A DNA stretch of 57,207 nt from Vreelandella zhanjiangensis DSM 21076 (GCF_000377665.1 NZ_KB898657.1:1-57207); one strand, 5' to 3'. Shown: positions 1-6,795, numbered from the stretch's first letter. Translations and numbers: made by a program. Notes: generated from the sequence alone by a model not told the origin.

Positions 1-332
1 CTGACGAAGCTGGCCAATGTGGTGAAGTGGGGAACGGTATCGCAGGAAAGGGCTTTGAAAATGATGTTGGTCTCGCAGCACCATTGCATTTCACGACTGG
101 AGGTGATGCCTTTTGAGTAAGCAAACAGGATAATCTTGAGCAGGATAGCCGGATCATAGGCCAGCCGACCGGTCGCATCGTTGCGGTACTTGGGATGGAA
201 AACGGATAGGTCGAGCTTGTGCTCGATCAGGTAGTGCACGGCGTGTTCAAAAGTACCTGGCTGGAGCTGATCCTGGTAGTTGATCACCACCATGGCGTTC
301 TGATCGTAGTTATAAGCCTTGAAGCGCGGCAT
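1..332 (-). CDS. IS1182-family transposase, N-terminal part (cut by window edge)
   Basis: The minus strand reads from an ATG at 330-332 off the left edge without a stop. The roughly 110 residues begin MPRFKAYNYDQNAM and continue with LAYDPAILLKIILFAYSKG and SREMQWCCETNI, the usual start of IS1182-group DDE transposases (helix-turn-helix-like DUF772 region). The catalytic DDE domain lies outside the window. The gene points away from the neighbouring cassette array. The outer end of the element probably lies between about 333 and 400, since attC-like sequence starts at 400. Family assignment is by recognition of the N-terminal motif only. Confidence 0.85.
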   Translation of the reverse strand, partial: MPRFKAYNYDQNAMVVINYQDQLQPGTFEHAVHYLIEHKLDLSVFHPKYRNDATGRLAYDPAILLKIILFAYSKGITSSREMQWCCETNIIFKALSCDTVPHFTTLASFV

Positions 333-399
333 GCTGACCACTCCTCGTCTGTTTCCTCGATCCTACCAAAACCTGGCCATCAGCGGGATTTTTCTACAG
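333..399. mobile_element. Probable terminal non-coding end of the IS1182-type element
   Basis: These 67 bases separate the transposase start from the first attC-like site and hold no gene. They should contain the transposase promoter and one terminal inverted repeat. The other end is outside the window, so the exact terminus and any target duplication cannot be fixed. Confidence 0.45.
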
Positions 400-447
400 C
401 CTCAACGCCGCATTCAGCGGCTCGTCCGCTGCAGTGCTTTGTTAAGC
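400..447 (-). repeat. attC-like recombination site 1 (follows the 258-aa cassette)
   Basis: Read on the minus strand the site opens with GCTTAAC and closes with GTTGAGG. Between them are the complementary arms AGCACTGCAGCGG and CCGCTGAATGCGGCG around a short loop. The stop codon of the 258-residue gene (442-444) lies inside the site, as is common for cassettes. At about 48 bp it is shorter than the other sites of the array, and the closing core fits GTTRRRY except for the last base. The IS lies directly beyond it. Confidence 0.6.
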
Positions 448-1218
448 GTCGGATTCCACTTCATAATCACCATCCGTTATATCCGCATCTGTTACTTTCT
501 CTAGCAAATGTCGGATGGGCTTGGTTACCATTTTTTTTAGTTTGAGAGCTCTAGCAGTGAATGAGTCCAGTTTATCAATGAGCTCGCCTAATCGCTTTAG
601 CACGTCAGGATTTTGGGGTGCTGCTTGTTTTAATTCTTCTTGGTTGGCTACTACAGCTCCGATAGTTCCCTGTAGCGACTCCTTAAGCCCTTTAGCACCT
701 TTAATTCTATACATGCTTATTGAGCTTCTTAAGCGCTCCACTTCTTCAAGGAGCGCTAATCGCAGTACATCTGGAAGAGATGAATTGAATACCGATTCAA
801 ACAAAGCTTCCGTTTTCGAGATTATTTCCGCTAGGTCCTCATCCGATAACGTATCTTCCGTATAAAATGTGGATAATTCTTCAGCGCAAAACTGTAATCT
901 TGTAAGTGCCTCATCAGTGAGGTGTTGTTTGACTGAATTCCAATTAGTGCCCAAGTTAAGCGGGAAAAATGCTCGATTAATTTGACTGAATGATTTCAAG
1001 TACAATTGGTGATTCAACTGGTTGTTCATCTTTATTAGAGATTGAATCTCATTTGAAAGGGAGTATAGCTCCACAACCGCTTTAGTAATTACCACCTCAT
1101 CCTGCTCAATACCTAGGACAGATGCCCAAACTTCCCGAACTTTGTCCTGGTCCTTTCGTCTTTTCGCATCCGACAATATCTTGTGCAATCTTCCCGCAGG
1201 ATTACTCTCGTCAATCAA
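442..1218 (-). CDS. Integron cassette gene, unrecognised 258-aa protein
   Basis: I do not recognise the family. The product is acidic and mostly predicted helical, without a signal peptide or obvious membrane segment. It has heptad-like stretches around residues 55-80 and 145-215 (for example LLEEVERLRSSISMYRI), which suggests a coiled-coil or helical-bundle protein. The start is TTG at 1216-1218, supported by GAAGGAG eight bases upstream. The gene is AT-rich compared with the backbone, lies between two attC-like sites in the same orientation as four neighbours, and ends inside attC 1. It is the most distal cassette from the integrase remnant that can be seen here. No function is proposed. 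Confidence 0.75.
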   Translation of the reverse strand: MIDESNPAGRLHKILSDAKRRKDQDKVREVWASVLGIEQDEVVITKAVVELYSLSNEIQSLIKMNNQLNHQLYLKSFSQINRAFFPLNLGTNWNSVKQHLTDEALTRLQFCAEELSTFYTEDTLSDEDLAEIISKTEALFESVFNSSLPDVLRLALLEEVERLRSSISMYRIKGAKGLKESLQGTIGAVVANQEELKQAAPQNPDVLKRLGELIDKLDSFTARALKLKKMVTKPIRHLLEKVTDADITDGDYEVESDA

Positions 1219-1237
1219 TTGTGGTACTCCTTCTATT

Positions 1238-1308
1238 GCTTAACGCCCGCATTTGCGGCTGGTTTGGAGCGCAGCGGAAAACAGTCCGATAAAATGCGCT
1301 TGTTAGAA
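1238..1308 (-). repeat. attC-like site 2 (belongs to the ADP-ribosyltransferase cassette)
   Basis: The minus strand opens with TTCTAAC AAGCGCATT and closes with AATGCGGGCGTTAAGC. The ends are complementary and the inner arms pair (TTTTCCGCTGCGCTCC region), giving the folded shape with unpaired bases typical of attC. The closing core GTTAAGC fits GTTRRRY. Length is about 71 bp. It separates the 258-aa gene from the ADP-ribosyltransferase gene. Confidence 0.8.
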
Positions 1309-1312
1309 ATTT

Positions 1313-2098
1313 CTATAAATGGTCATATAGCGCCAGTTCAATCTCGTACTTCCCGGATTTCGTTTCTTTATTCGATTCCACTCTAAAAGCACAACCGATC
1401 GGTAGCAAAGCTTCCTCTTCTTCGGGGAAGAAGGAGTATTGATTAATCACTCTTGCAGCTCTTTTTCCATAGGTGGATAACGAGCTTTTTGGCACTATTT
1501 TAAATATTACATTGCCACCTAAGCAATTAGCTTCAGTCTTTGAAACCGATGTAAAAGATGACCAGACAAATTGATGCCCTATAACATACTTATCTAAATC
1601 GTTTTTTGATAATTGAGCTCCCCTATAAACGGTGCCCAGATACTCCTCCTCTTTACGCAATATAGCATTCAAATGCAAAACCCAAGGTATTAACGGGTCT
1701 CCACCAACATCATTACCAAGATTCCCCATACGTAACAAACTATTGACTTTTGAATACAAAGGAGTTTCATCTGTATATTGTTGTATAACAGTTTTATTTA
1801 ACTCTGCCTCTGTTGAGCATAAGTCAATCTCTGCATATTGCTGTGTAAATCCATGATGCTCTAGGCCATCTAGAATAATTTGCTTAAGCTTTGGGAATTC
1901 TTCTTTACTTGAATAATGATCATCGGACTTGTCGAAATAGAGCTGCAGATAAAGGACGTGAGCTGCCCAATATGCAAAATCATGTTTCGTTACAGCTGTT
2001 TCCAATACGAAGTTTTCGCATTCCCAAAAAGAAAGGTCTTCGCTAAATGTCAGCGGGGCCAGCTCGCTGACCGCTGACTTAGACAACCTATCTCTCAA
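1313..2098 (-). CDS. Cassette-encoded arginine-type mono-ADP-ribosyltransferase
   Basis: The C-terminal half (about residues 110-261) carries the R-S-ExE signature of arginine-specific ADP-ribosyltransferases: R159 in TVYRGA, the STS-type strand WSSFTSVSK at 179-187, and FPEEEEALLP at 224-233 supplying the ExE pair next to the usual hydrophobic strand. Enzymes of this fold move ADP-ribose from NAD+ to an arginine of a target protein. The first 110 residues are unrecognised and could select the target. There is no signal peptide, so the protein probably stays in the cytoplasm unless another system exports it. The start is TTG with GGAGG seven bases upstream. No antitoxin or ADP-ribosyl-hydrolase gene is visible beside it. 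The target is unknown; a toxin or phage-defence role is inference. Confidence 0.82.
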   Translation of the reverse strand: MRDRLSKSAVSELAPLTFSEDLSFWECENFVLETAVTKHDFAYWAAHVLYLQLYFDKSDDHYSSKEEFPKLKQIILDGLEHHGFTQQYAEIDLCSTEAELNKTVIQQYTDETPLYSKVNSLLRMGNLGNDVGGDPLIPWVLHLNAILRKEEEYLGTVYRGAQLSKNDLDKYVIGHQFVWSSFTSVSKTEANCLGGNVIFKIVPKSSLSTYGKRAARVINQYSFFPEEEEALLPIGCAFRVESNKETKSGKYEIELALYDHL

Positions 2099-2114
2099 CT
2101 TGCCACCTCCATAT

Positions 2115-2186
2115 TTCTAACGCTTTACTCACCGGAAAATGACGAGCACCAGCGAGTTATTTTTCCGGTGCAGTAACTTGTTAGCA
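2115..2186 (-). repeat. attC-like site 3 (belongs to the HEPN-like cassette)
   Basis: On the minus strand the site opens with TGCTAACAAGTTACTG and closes with AAGCGTTAGAA. The inner arms GCACCGGAAAAATAA and CATTTTCCGGTG pair, and the loop carries CTCGCTGGTGCTC, closely matching the loop of attC 5. Length is 72 bp, between the stop of the HEPN-like gene and the start of the ADP-ribosyltransferase gene. Confidence 0.85.
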
Positions 2187-2189
2187 GTT

Positions 2190-2810
2190 TCATTCGACGA
2201 TAACTTTATTTTGCAAGCTTAACCCTAATGAGCTTAAAACACCTGGCAAAAGTTCGTGTAGGACTGCGTCTGCAACATCAATTGCAAATTGACACTCTGC
2301 AACGGAGCTAAGAGAGCCTCGGTGAGAAATTGCATTTCTCAAGTTTTGCACCTTTCCTCGCTCATCCCAAAGAGAGCTCTGCTGTTGACCATACCTTTTA
2401 TATGTAACTATATCAATATTTGATATATCTTTTATCAAAGCAACCAATAAAGCCTTGAAACGGTCAATTCCTGTCTGTTTAATTACTGTATCTGATATTG
2501 ACTCAGCGACAGCCTCACTGTGGACGAAACCAAAAACTATTGGTTTTAGCAAGCCTATTTTAAATGCAATTTCAATAGAAATTGCAGCCATTATTAAACC
2601 TGATGTGGGTGAAAGAGAAGAAACCTTCTTCGCCTCATCAAGCGCACGAAATGAGTCAGCTAAGAGATTTGAATTATCAATATAATAAGAGCTTAGTCGT
2701 TCGGCTGTAAATTCATCAATTGCACGCTCTTTAAATTCAGAAAGATAAAGCCCTTCGTAATACTCGCTCATGGCTTCTTCTTGCTGACACTCCCAGTAAT
2801 CCATACTCAT
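2190..2810 (-). CDS. Cassette-encoded HEPN-like protein
   Basis: A 206-residue, mostly helical protein. Near the C-terminus LRNAISHRGS contains R-x4-H, the catalytic signature of HEPN-domain ribonucleases. An earlier helix, SGLIMAAISIEIAFKIGLL, resembles the hydrophobic first helix of that fold. HEPN proteins often cut RNA in abortive-infection and toxin-antitoxin systems; others only bind. The start is uncertain. The frame opens at a TTG (2822), but ATG at 2808-2810 is preferred because neither upstream region has a strong ribosome-binding site. No nucleotidyltransferase (MNT) partner gene, the usual antitoxin of HEPN toxins, lies beside it. HEPN membership is a moderate-confidence reading from motif and helix pattern. 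Confidence 0.65.
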   Translation of the reverse strand: MSMDYWECQQEEAMSEYYEGLYLSEFKERAIDEFTAERLSSYYIDNSNLLADSFRALDEAKKVSSLSPTSGLIMAAISIEIAFKIGLLKPIVFGFVHSEAVAESISDTVIKQTGIDRFKALLVALIKDISNIDIVTYKRYGQQQSSLWDERGKVQNLRNAISHRGSLSSVAECQFAIDVADAVLHELLPGVLSSLGLSLQNKVIVE

Positions 2811-2847
2811 TATATATCTCAACTCTTAGTTCATGGGCAACTCGAAC

Positions 2848-2947
2848 TGCTAACGCCTTGCTAAGAGGAGCAAAACGCTTGGCTAAAATTAGCGACGTAG
2901 GAGCGCAAGCCAAGCTGTTTGCGTCCTATTTAAGCAATTTGTTAGAG
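2848..2947 (-). repeat. attC-like site 4 (belongs to the FRG-domain cassette)
   Basis: The minus strand opens with CTCTAACAAATTGCTTAA and closes with TTAGCAAGGCGTTAGCA. The arms AGGACGCAAACAGCTTGGC and GCCAAGCGTTTTGCTCCT pair imperfectly around GCGCTCCTACGTCGC. At 100 bp it is the longest site of the array. The TAA of the FRG gene (2942-2944) falls inside its opening core. Confidence 0.8.
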
Positions 2948-3844
2948 CTTTTCGCGGTGAAAGTTGATTGATTCATTTCTTTTAATATCACGTGACAGCG
3001 ACTCTAACCCTGGATATATAAATGATTCTGTTATACCTAAGCCTTGTAAATCTCGCAACATTTGAGGAACCGCCTCGTATGGAATAAAAATTTTATTTAA
3101 TATTGCTCGTATATCATTGTAATAATCTAACTCCCATATATTGGCTCCATGCAAAGTAAAGTGACCCGATTGAGACCTTATTCTGGTATCTATATGGCTA
3201 GACTGAACAGCAATAGGTAGGAAGTTATCCCGACTGTTCTCATTCATTGGATCAAAATAATGGCTCCATCTGTCATAATCTTCGCAGATGTATATTTTCG
3301 ATGGACTTGAAAGAGAGCAATTATTAAATTCGGACGGGCTCATAGCAAAAATGGCTGCACCTTCGGTGCAAAATTCATCATTTTCTAAAAACTGCTCCTC
3401 CGGAGAACAGTCATATAACCTTTCTTCGTTAGAGCTTGGATTAGATTCTATAGCAAAAAACAATGCAACTAATGCGTTTGTAGTCCAGTCTAATAATCTA
3501 GTTGGAACTCCATAGTGTTGCATTAAGAACATCCACTCAAAATTGTTTGCAGGTTCTCTTTCTAAAAAGGGCACGGCTCGAGATTTAAACTCATAAAACA
3601 TATTCTCTGGACTAACGCCTGTAACTTCGCCCCCTTCTGATATTACTATTTGACCGTCTTCAACTTTATTTCCTCTACCGTCTGTAAAAGCTGTTGTGTT
3701 TCGCAACGCAGAGGGTACCAACCTGTATGAAGCGCTAGCATGGCCTCTAAACCATATATCATCAGAATTATTTGCAACTGAGGTGGCTATTGATACATAT
3801 TCCGATAATGATTTTGCTACATACTTTTTCAAGGAACACTCCAT
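2942..3844 (-). CDS. Cassette-encoded FRG-domain protein
   Basis: This 300-residue protein has the FRG-domain hallmarks: WFRGHASASYRLVPSALR at residues 31-48, which holds the F-R-G triplet, and MQHYGVPTRLLDWTTNALVAL at 108-128, the family's second conserved block (HxGxPTRLLDWT). The biochemical activity of FRG proteins is not established; they recur in mobile islands and near defence genes. The protein has no signal peptide or clear membrane helix. Its ATG lies 14 bases from attC 5 and its stop lies inside attC 4, so it fills a single cassette with almost no spare sequence. Base composition is AT-rich relative to the chromosome around it. Confidence 0.85.
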   Translation of the reverse strand: MECSLKKYVAKSLSEYVSIATSVANNSDDIWFRGHASASYRLVPSALRNTTAFTDGRGNKVEDGQIVISEGGEVTGVSPENMFYEFKSRAVPFLEREPANNFEWMFLMQHYGVPTRLLDWTTNALVALFFAIESNPSSNEERLYDCSPEEQFLENDEFCTEGAAIFAMSPSEFNNCSLSSPSKIYICEDYDRWSHYFDPMNENSRDNFLPIAVQSSHIDTRIRSQSGHFTLHGANIWELDYYNDIRAILNKIFIPYEAVPQMLRDLQGLGITESFIYPGLESLSRDIKRNESINFHREKL

Positions 3845-3857
3845 TATTTGCTTAAAG

Positions 3858-3928
3858 CTCTAACGCCGCGCTCTGCGGAAATTGGGAGCGCCAGCGAGTA
3901 AATTTTCCGTAGCAGCGCTTTGTTATGC
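3858..3928 (-). repeat. attC-like site 5 (belongs to the DUF2971 cassette)
   Basis: On the minus strand it opens with GCATAACAAAGCGCTGC and closes with GAGCGCGGCGTTAGAG. The inner arms TACGGAAAATTT and AATTTCCGCAG pair around ACTCGCTGGCGCTCCC. It is about 71 bp, with the same architecture and loop as attC 3. The end-to-end complementarity (AAAGCGC with GCGCGGC) and the core ends are typical of attC. Confidence 0.85.
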
Positions 3929-3937
3929 CTTCCACTA

Positions 3938-4693
3938 CTAGCGCCTGATATAAACTTCGCTTCTTGAAATTTCTCCAGAAAAACGTGGTAATTTTTCAGC
4001 TAGAAAGCTTTTAAGCTCTTTTTCATCTTCTTCAAGTGTGGATGGACCTAACATTATTTCAGCCGTAAGCATTTTATTAACTTCGTACTCCATATCAATA
4101 AAATCTATATCTGTAGGGTCGGCATTATCCATAACTTCTTGGCAACAAGTATAGAGCAATGCATCAGGCCTCTTCCTGACTTGTGATTTAGGTACAGCTT
4201 GGACAATGAATCTTATTTCTTTTTGAAATTCCCAGTGCAAACTTTTAGTCAGGCCATAATGAGAGAGATAGTCTGTGTCAAATATCCCGAGTAGATTCTT
4301 AAGCATTTTAAGTCTGGGCTTATCTGTGTAGATAACATCTGATAAAAACTCCATACCTCTTAAACCACCACGATGCATCAAAAAAACATAAGAATCTTTA
4401 TTTTTTTGGTTGGATATAAAATGCTTTTCAGAAAATTTTGGAACTAGGATATCCGGTGAGACTCCTATTCTTACGGCGAAAGGGGAGTCAACATACATTT
4501 TCCATAATGGCACATTTTCTTTAGCATCTTTCGTCCAACAGCTTGCAAATGTATACGGTGCCTGAGAAGGCATATCAAGCAACAAACCTTCTTCCGCATC
4601 GTCAACATTAGCTAGCGAGTTTAACCTGATCGTCCCAAATTCAATTATCTTTTTGAACGTTTCAAAACTTGTGTAGTGGTATATTTTTTCCAT
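3938..4693 (-). CDS. Cassette-encoded DUF2971 protein (first cassette)
   Basis: The N-terminus IYHYTSFETFKKII, then TIRLNSLANVDDAEEG (about residues 21-36) and ASCWT (about 50-54), are the conserved blocks of DUF2971. That family is common in mobile and defence-rich regions and has no settled biochemical function. The protein has 251 residues, ATG at 4691-4693, no signal peptide and no membrane helices. Of the five cassettes it lies closest to the integrase remnant, the position normally best expressed and most recently acquired. It is followed by attC 5. Confidence 0.8.
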   Translation of the reverse strand: MEKIYHYTSFETFKKIIEFGTIRLNSLANVDDAEEGLLLDMPSQAPYTFASCWTKDAKENVPLWKMYVDSPFAVRIGVSPDILVPKFSEKHFISNQKNKDSYVFLMHRGGLRGMEFLSDVIYTDKPRLKMLKNLLGIFDTDYLSHYGLTKSLHWEFQKEIRFIVQAVPKSQVRKRPDALLYTCCQEVMDNADPTDIDFIDMEYEVNKMLTAEIMLGPSTLEEDEKELKSFLAEKLPRFSGEISRSEVYIRR

Positions 4694-4718
4694 TTGAATA
4701 CTACTTTATTCATTGACT

Positions 4719-4725
4719 GCATAAC
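4719..4725 (-). other. Possible integron core site (5' boundary of the first cassette)
   Basis: On the minus strand CACTGTTATGCAG contains GTTATGC, the same core seen as its complement GCATAAC at the outer end of attC 5. It lies 26 bases before the ATG of the first cassette, where the attI x attC crossover would be. Assignment rests on position and this short match only. Confidence 0.35.
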
Positions 4726-4741
4726 AGTGATTATATAGCCA

Positions 4742-4794
4742 GCGGCATAACCTCAATGAACGCGCCAGCACGTTCATTGAGGTTATCTAGCCGC
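4742..4794. repeat. 53-bp near-perfect palindrome, attC- or attI-related
   Basis: Arms of 16 bases (4747-4762 and 4771-4786, ATAACCTCAATGAACG and its complement) flank CGCCAGCA. They are extended by GCGGC at 4742-4746 and GCCGC at 4790-4794 across a 3-base bulge. The left arm begins GCATAAC-like and the loop shares GCCAGC with attC 3 and 5, so this may be an attC whose cassette was lost, or part of attI. It could also be a plain hairpin or terminator, although no T-run follows. Confidence 0.5.
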
Positions 4795-4921
4795 CTAAAC
4801 CAAATCTACCTCATTGATTCTATTGCTAGCAAAGTAAATTTTGGCTGCCTATCCAAAATTCGCATGCTGGCACGATTTGCCATTCTTAATAACACTGTGC
4901 ATAAACACATATAAAGATTAA

Positions 4922-5135
4922 TACAAAGGGATACCCATCAAGCTAATGGATAGGGTCCGGGCTACCTTGCGGATGAAACGCGATAGCCTTCGTACTAAGA
5001 AGACATATTGCTAATGGATTCGCTTTCAGGGAACAGGGGCCCATGCCTCGATGACGGGCGCTGAAGTGAGGTAATGCTTGGGTTATTAAGCGATTAAGGC
5101 ACGTGCCTCCCACATTAAATAAGGCGATTCAATCA
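4922..5135 (+). pseudogene. Decayed integron integrase (intI) N-terminal remnant
   Basis: Translated from 4922, the sequence reads IKLMDRVRATLRMKRDSLRT, then KKTYC, a stop, WIRF, and GAEVR, a stop, CLGY. After a frameshift near 5097 it reads RHVPPTLNKAIQS. This follows the N-terminal SAM-like domain of IntI tyrosine recombinases: LDQLRERIRYLHYSLRT, AYVHWVRAF, SSEVEAFL, RHVxxxTxNQAL. At least two in-frame stops, a small deletion and one frameshift make it non-functional. The remaining part, including the catalytic R-H-R-Y residues, is missing where a methyltransferase gene now lies. Its orientation, divergent from the cassettes and beside the first of them, is exactly that of intI. The alignment was made by eye from memory of the family. 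Confidence 0.72.
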
Positions 5136-5735
5136 AACCGCTGGCTTTCTTAAGATAAGATCAAACCGGTGCCAGTGGTGCGTTACCAGTCCGCCCTCAC
5201 CTTCACTTTCGCGAAAAAGCTCGACCTCCAAACCGTTGCAAAGGGCTTCTACTCCTTGTGTCGAATGAAAGCTCATTGCTGAATGCTTGGCCCAATCGTG
5301 CCGGTTACCGAAGAGGTGCCCGACAAATAAGCCTCCCGGCTCAAGCGCTGAAAGGATCATGTTCCATAACGCGGGAAAATGCGTAGACTCGCAGAACGGC
5401 AGGCTTAACCCCGCATGGATCAGGGCTGACGATGGCAGACCTTTCAATTCCTCGAAACTCGAAGTCAAAATGGTCAGATCAGCGCTGGGTAATTCAGCTT
5501 TCAGTGTTTCAACTCGCGCAATGGCGTTGGGCTCTTTGTCGATAGCCAATACCTTCCAACCCGCCTTCAACAGTAGCGCGGTTTCGATGCCGCCTCCGCA
5601 GCCTAAATCGATAGCATGGCCGTTGCCTTTGGGTAAGCACTCATCGCCTAGAGCGCGTCGTAATAGCGGTGAGGTGGCTCGCGTTTGATTGGCGCAATAG
5701 AAGGCTTCCCAACCCGTCTTGTTATCAGTAGTCAA
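5133..5735 (-). CDS. Class I SAM-dependent methyltransferase
   Basis: A 200-residue protein with the AdoMet-binding motif I as AIDLGCGGGIETALLL (about residues 41-56) and an acidic loop VLAIDKEP after the second strand, which together make a Rossmann methyltransferase of the TehB/methyltransf_25 type. The substrate cannot be told. The start is TTG at 5733-5735, with AGGAAG at a good distance; no ATG fits better. Its 3' end abuts the decayed intI remnant, on the opposite strand. It may therefore be chromosomal flank reached by a deletion of the intI 3' part. Confidence 0.8.
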   Translation of the reverse strand: MTTDNKTGWEAFYCANQTRATSPLLRRALGDECLPKGNGHAIDLGCGGGIETALLLKAGWKVLAIDKEPNAIARVETLKAELPSADLTILTSSFEELKGLPSSALIHAGLSLPFCESTHFPALWNMILSALEPGGLFVGHLFGNRHDWAKHSAMSFHSTQGVEALCNGLEVELFRESEGEGGLVTHHWHRFDLILRKPAV

Positions 5736-5864
5736 TGGCGGTACTTCCTGATCGCATCATGCTTTAATGATGAGTGTTGATAATCAATTCAAATTAACAC
5801 GTAGCACCCTCGTCCGCTCTCTTGCATCTCCCCCCACACGCCTCCTACACTGCGCTGGATACTG

Positions 5865-6010
5865 CTTGACGGGGTGCCGGTGAATCCGGCTGAGATGGCG
5901 CAGGGCGTGTCCTTTTGAGGATGCCAAGCGCTGGTCCCGCTGAACCTGATCCGGCTAATGCGCTATTGCTTACATAAGTTCGCAGCGCGGGTACCGGCGT
6001 AGGGATCAAG
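5865..6010 (+). promoter_or_regulatory. TPP riboswitch (thi box) upstream of tenA
   Basis: The conserved blocks occur in order: CTTGACGGGGTGCC, GGCTGAGATGG, CCGCTGAACCTGATCCGG and CGTAGGGATCAAG. CTTGA (5865-5869) and TCAAG (6006-6010) close helix P1. It differs from the thiC copy in having about 40 extra bases between the two CCGG halves of the distal helix (5951-5997), which can form their own hairpin (GCGCT/AGCGC). It senses thiamine diphosphate and should reduce expression of the gene downstream when thiamine is plentiful. Confidence 0.92.
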
Positions 6011-6108
6011 CGATGGCGCCGGCTATCTCTCTCATGATCGCAAGCCACCCTCCGCGCCATTTCCTCGATCTTCTCGCCTGCCCTTTGGATCACTACTCTG
6101 GAGGATGT

Positions 6109-6777
6109 ATGGGTTACTGCTTTACCGATCTCACCACCGCTTGCCAGGACGACTGGCGCGCTTATATCGAGCACGACTTCGTGCGAAAGCTCGGCAACGC
6201 TACGCTGCCTGAAGCGTCATTTCGCCACTACTTGAAGCAGGATTACCTGTTTTTGATTCATTTCGCCCGTGCCTATGCCTTGGCCGCTTATAAAAGCCCC
6301 ACCCTTGCCGACTTGCGCCAGGCTCATGAAGGTATGAAAGCCATCGTGGATGTGGAGCTTGGGCTGCATATCGGCTTTTGCCGCGAATGGGGTATTTCGG
6401 AAGAGGAGCTTGCCGAGCTGCCCGAAGCGCGGGCGACGCTGGCCTATACACGCTACGTGCTGGATACCGGCAATCGTGGTGATCTGCTCGACCTACACGT
6501 GGCGCTTGCGCCTTGCCTGGTGGGTTACGGTGAAATTGCCAACTGGCTGAACGCCCAGGGCACTACGGTGCGCGGTGGGGATAACGCGTATGACGCCTGG
6601 ATTGCAATGTACGAAGGCGAGGAGTTTCAAGACGCAATGCGCGCCGAGCTTGAGTGGCTGGATACGCGCCTGGCCGATGTCACACCTGCCCGCTTCGCGG
6701 AGCTTAGCAAGATATTTCGTGATGCCACGCGCCTGGAGATCGACTTCTGGCAGATGGGGCTGACGCTGGCCGAATAG
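6109..6777 (+). CDS. tenA: TenA-type aminopyrimidine aminohydrolase (thiaminase II)
   Basis: This enzyme hydrolyses aminopyrimidines from degraded thiamine so that the HMP moiety can be reused, and can also cleave thiamine. The 222-residue length is normal. Family residues are present: D45 in KQDYL, the nucleophile C136 and Y140 in APCLVGYGE, and E210 in RLEIDFW. The open frame extends to 6013, but ATG at 6109 is chosen: it has TGGAGG just upstream and begins with the usual MGYCFTDLT N-terminus. The upstream part of the frame overlaps no recognised domain. Control by the preceding TPP riboswitch is expected. It converges with the Rieske gene 18 bases further on. Confidence 0.93.
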   Translation: MGYCFTDLTTACQDDWRAYIEHDFVRKLGNATLPEASFRHYLKQDYLFLIHFARAYALAAYKSPTLADLRQAHEGMKAIVDVELGLHIGFCREWGISEEELAELPEARATLAYTRYVLDTGNRGDLLDLHVALAPCLVGYGEIANWLNAQGTTVRGGDNAYDAWIAMYEGEEFQDAMRAELEWLDTRLADVTPARFAELSKIFRDATRLEIDFWQMGLTLAE

Positions 6778-6795
6778 GCGCAACGCGTGCCATCT

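Noticed and set aside
400..4794. Palindromes considered as CRISPR repeats
   Set aside because: They are of different length and sequence, are separated by whole genes rather than spacers, and no cas gene is present.
4922..5135. Intact small gene in place of the intI remnant
   Set aside because: Two in-frame stops and a frameshift interrupt the only frames that resemble a known protein.
5845..6174. 109-aa minus-strand frame across the tenA riboswitch
   Set aside because: The region is explained by the TPP riboswitch on the plus strand.
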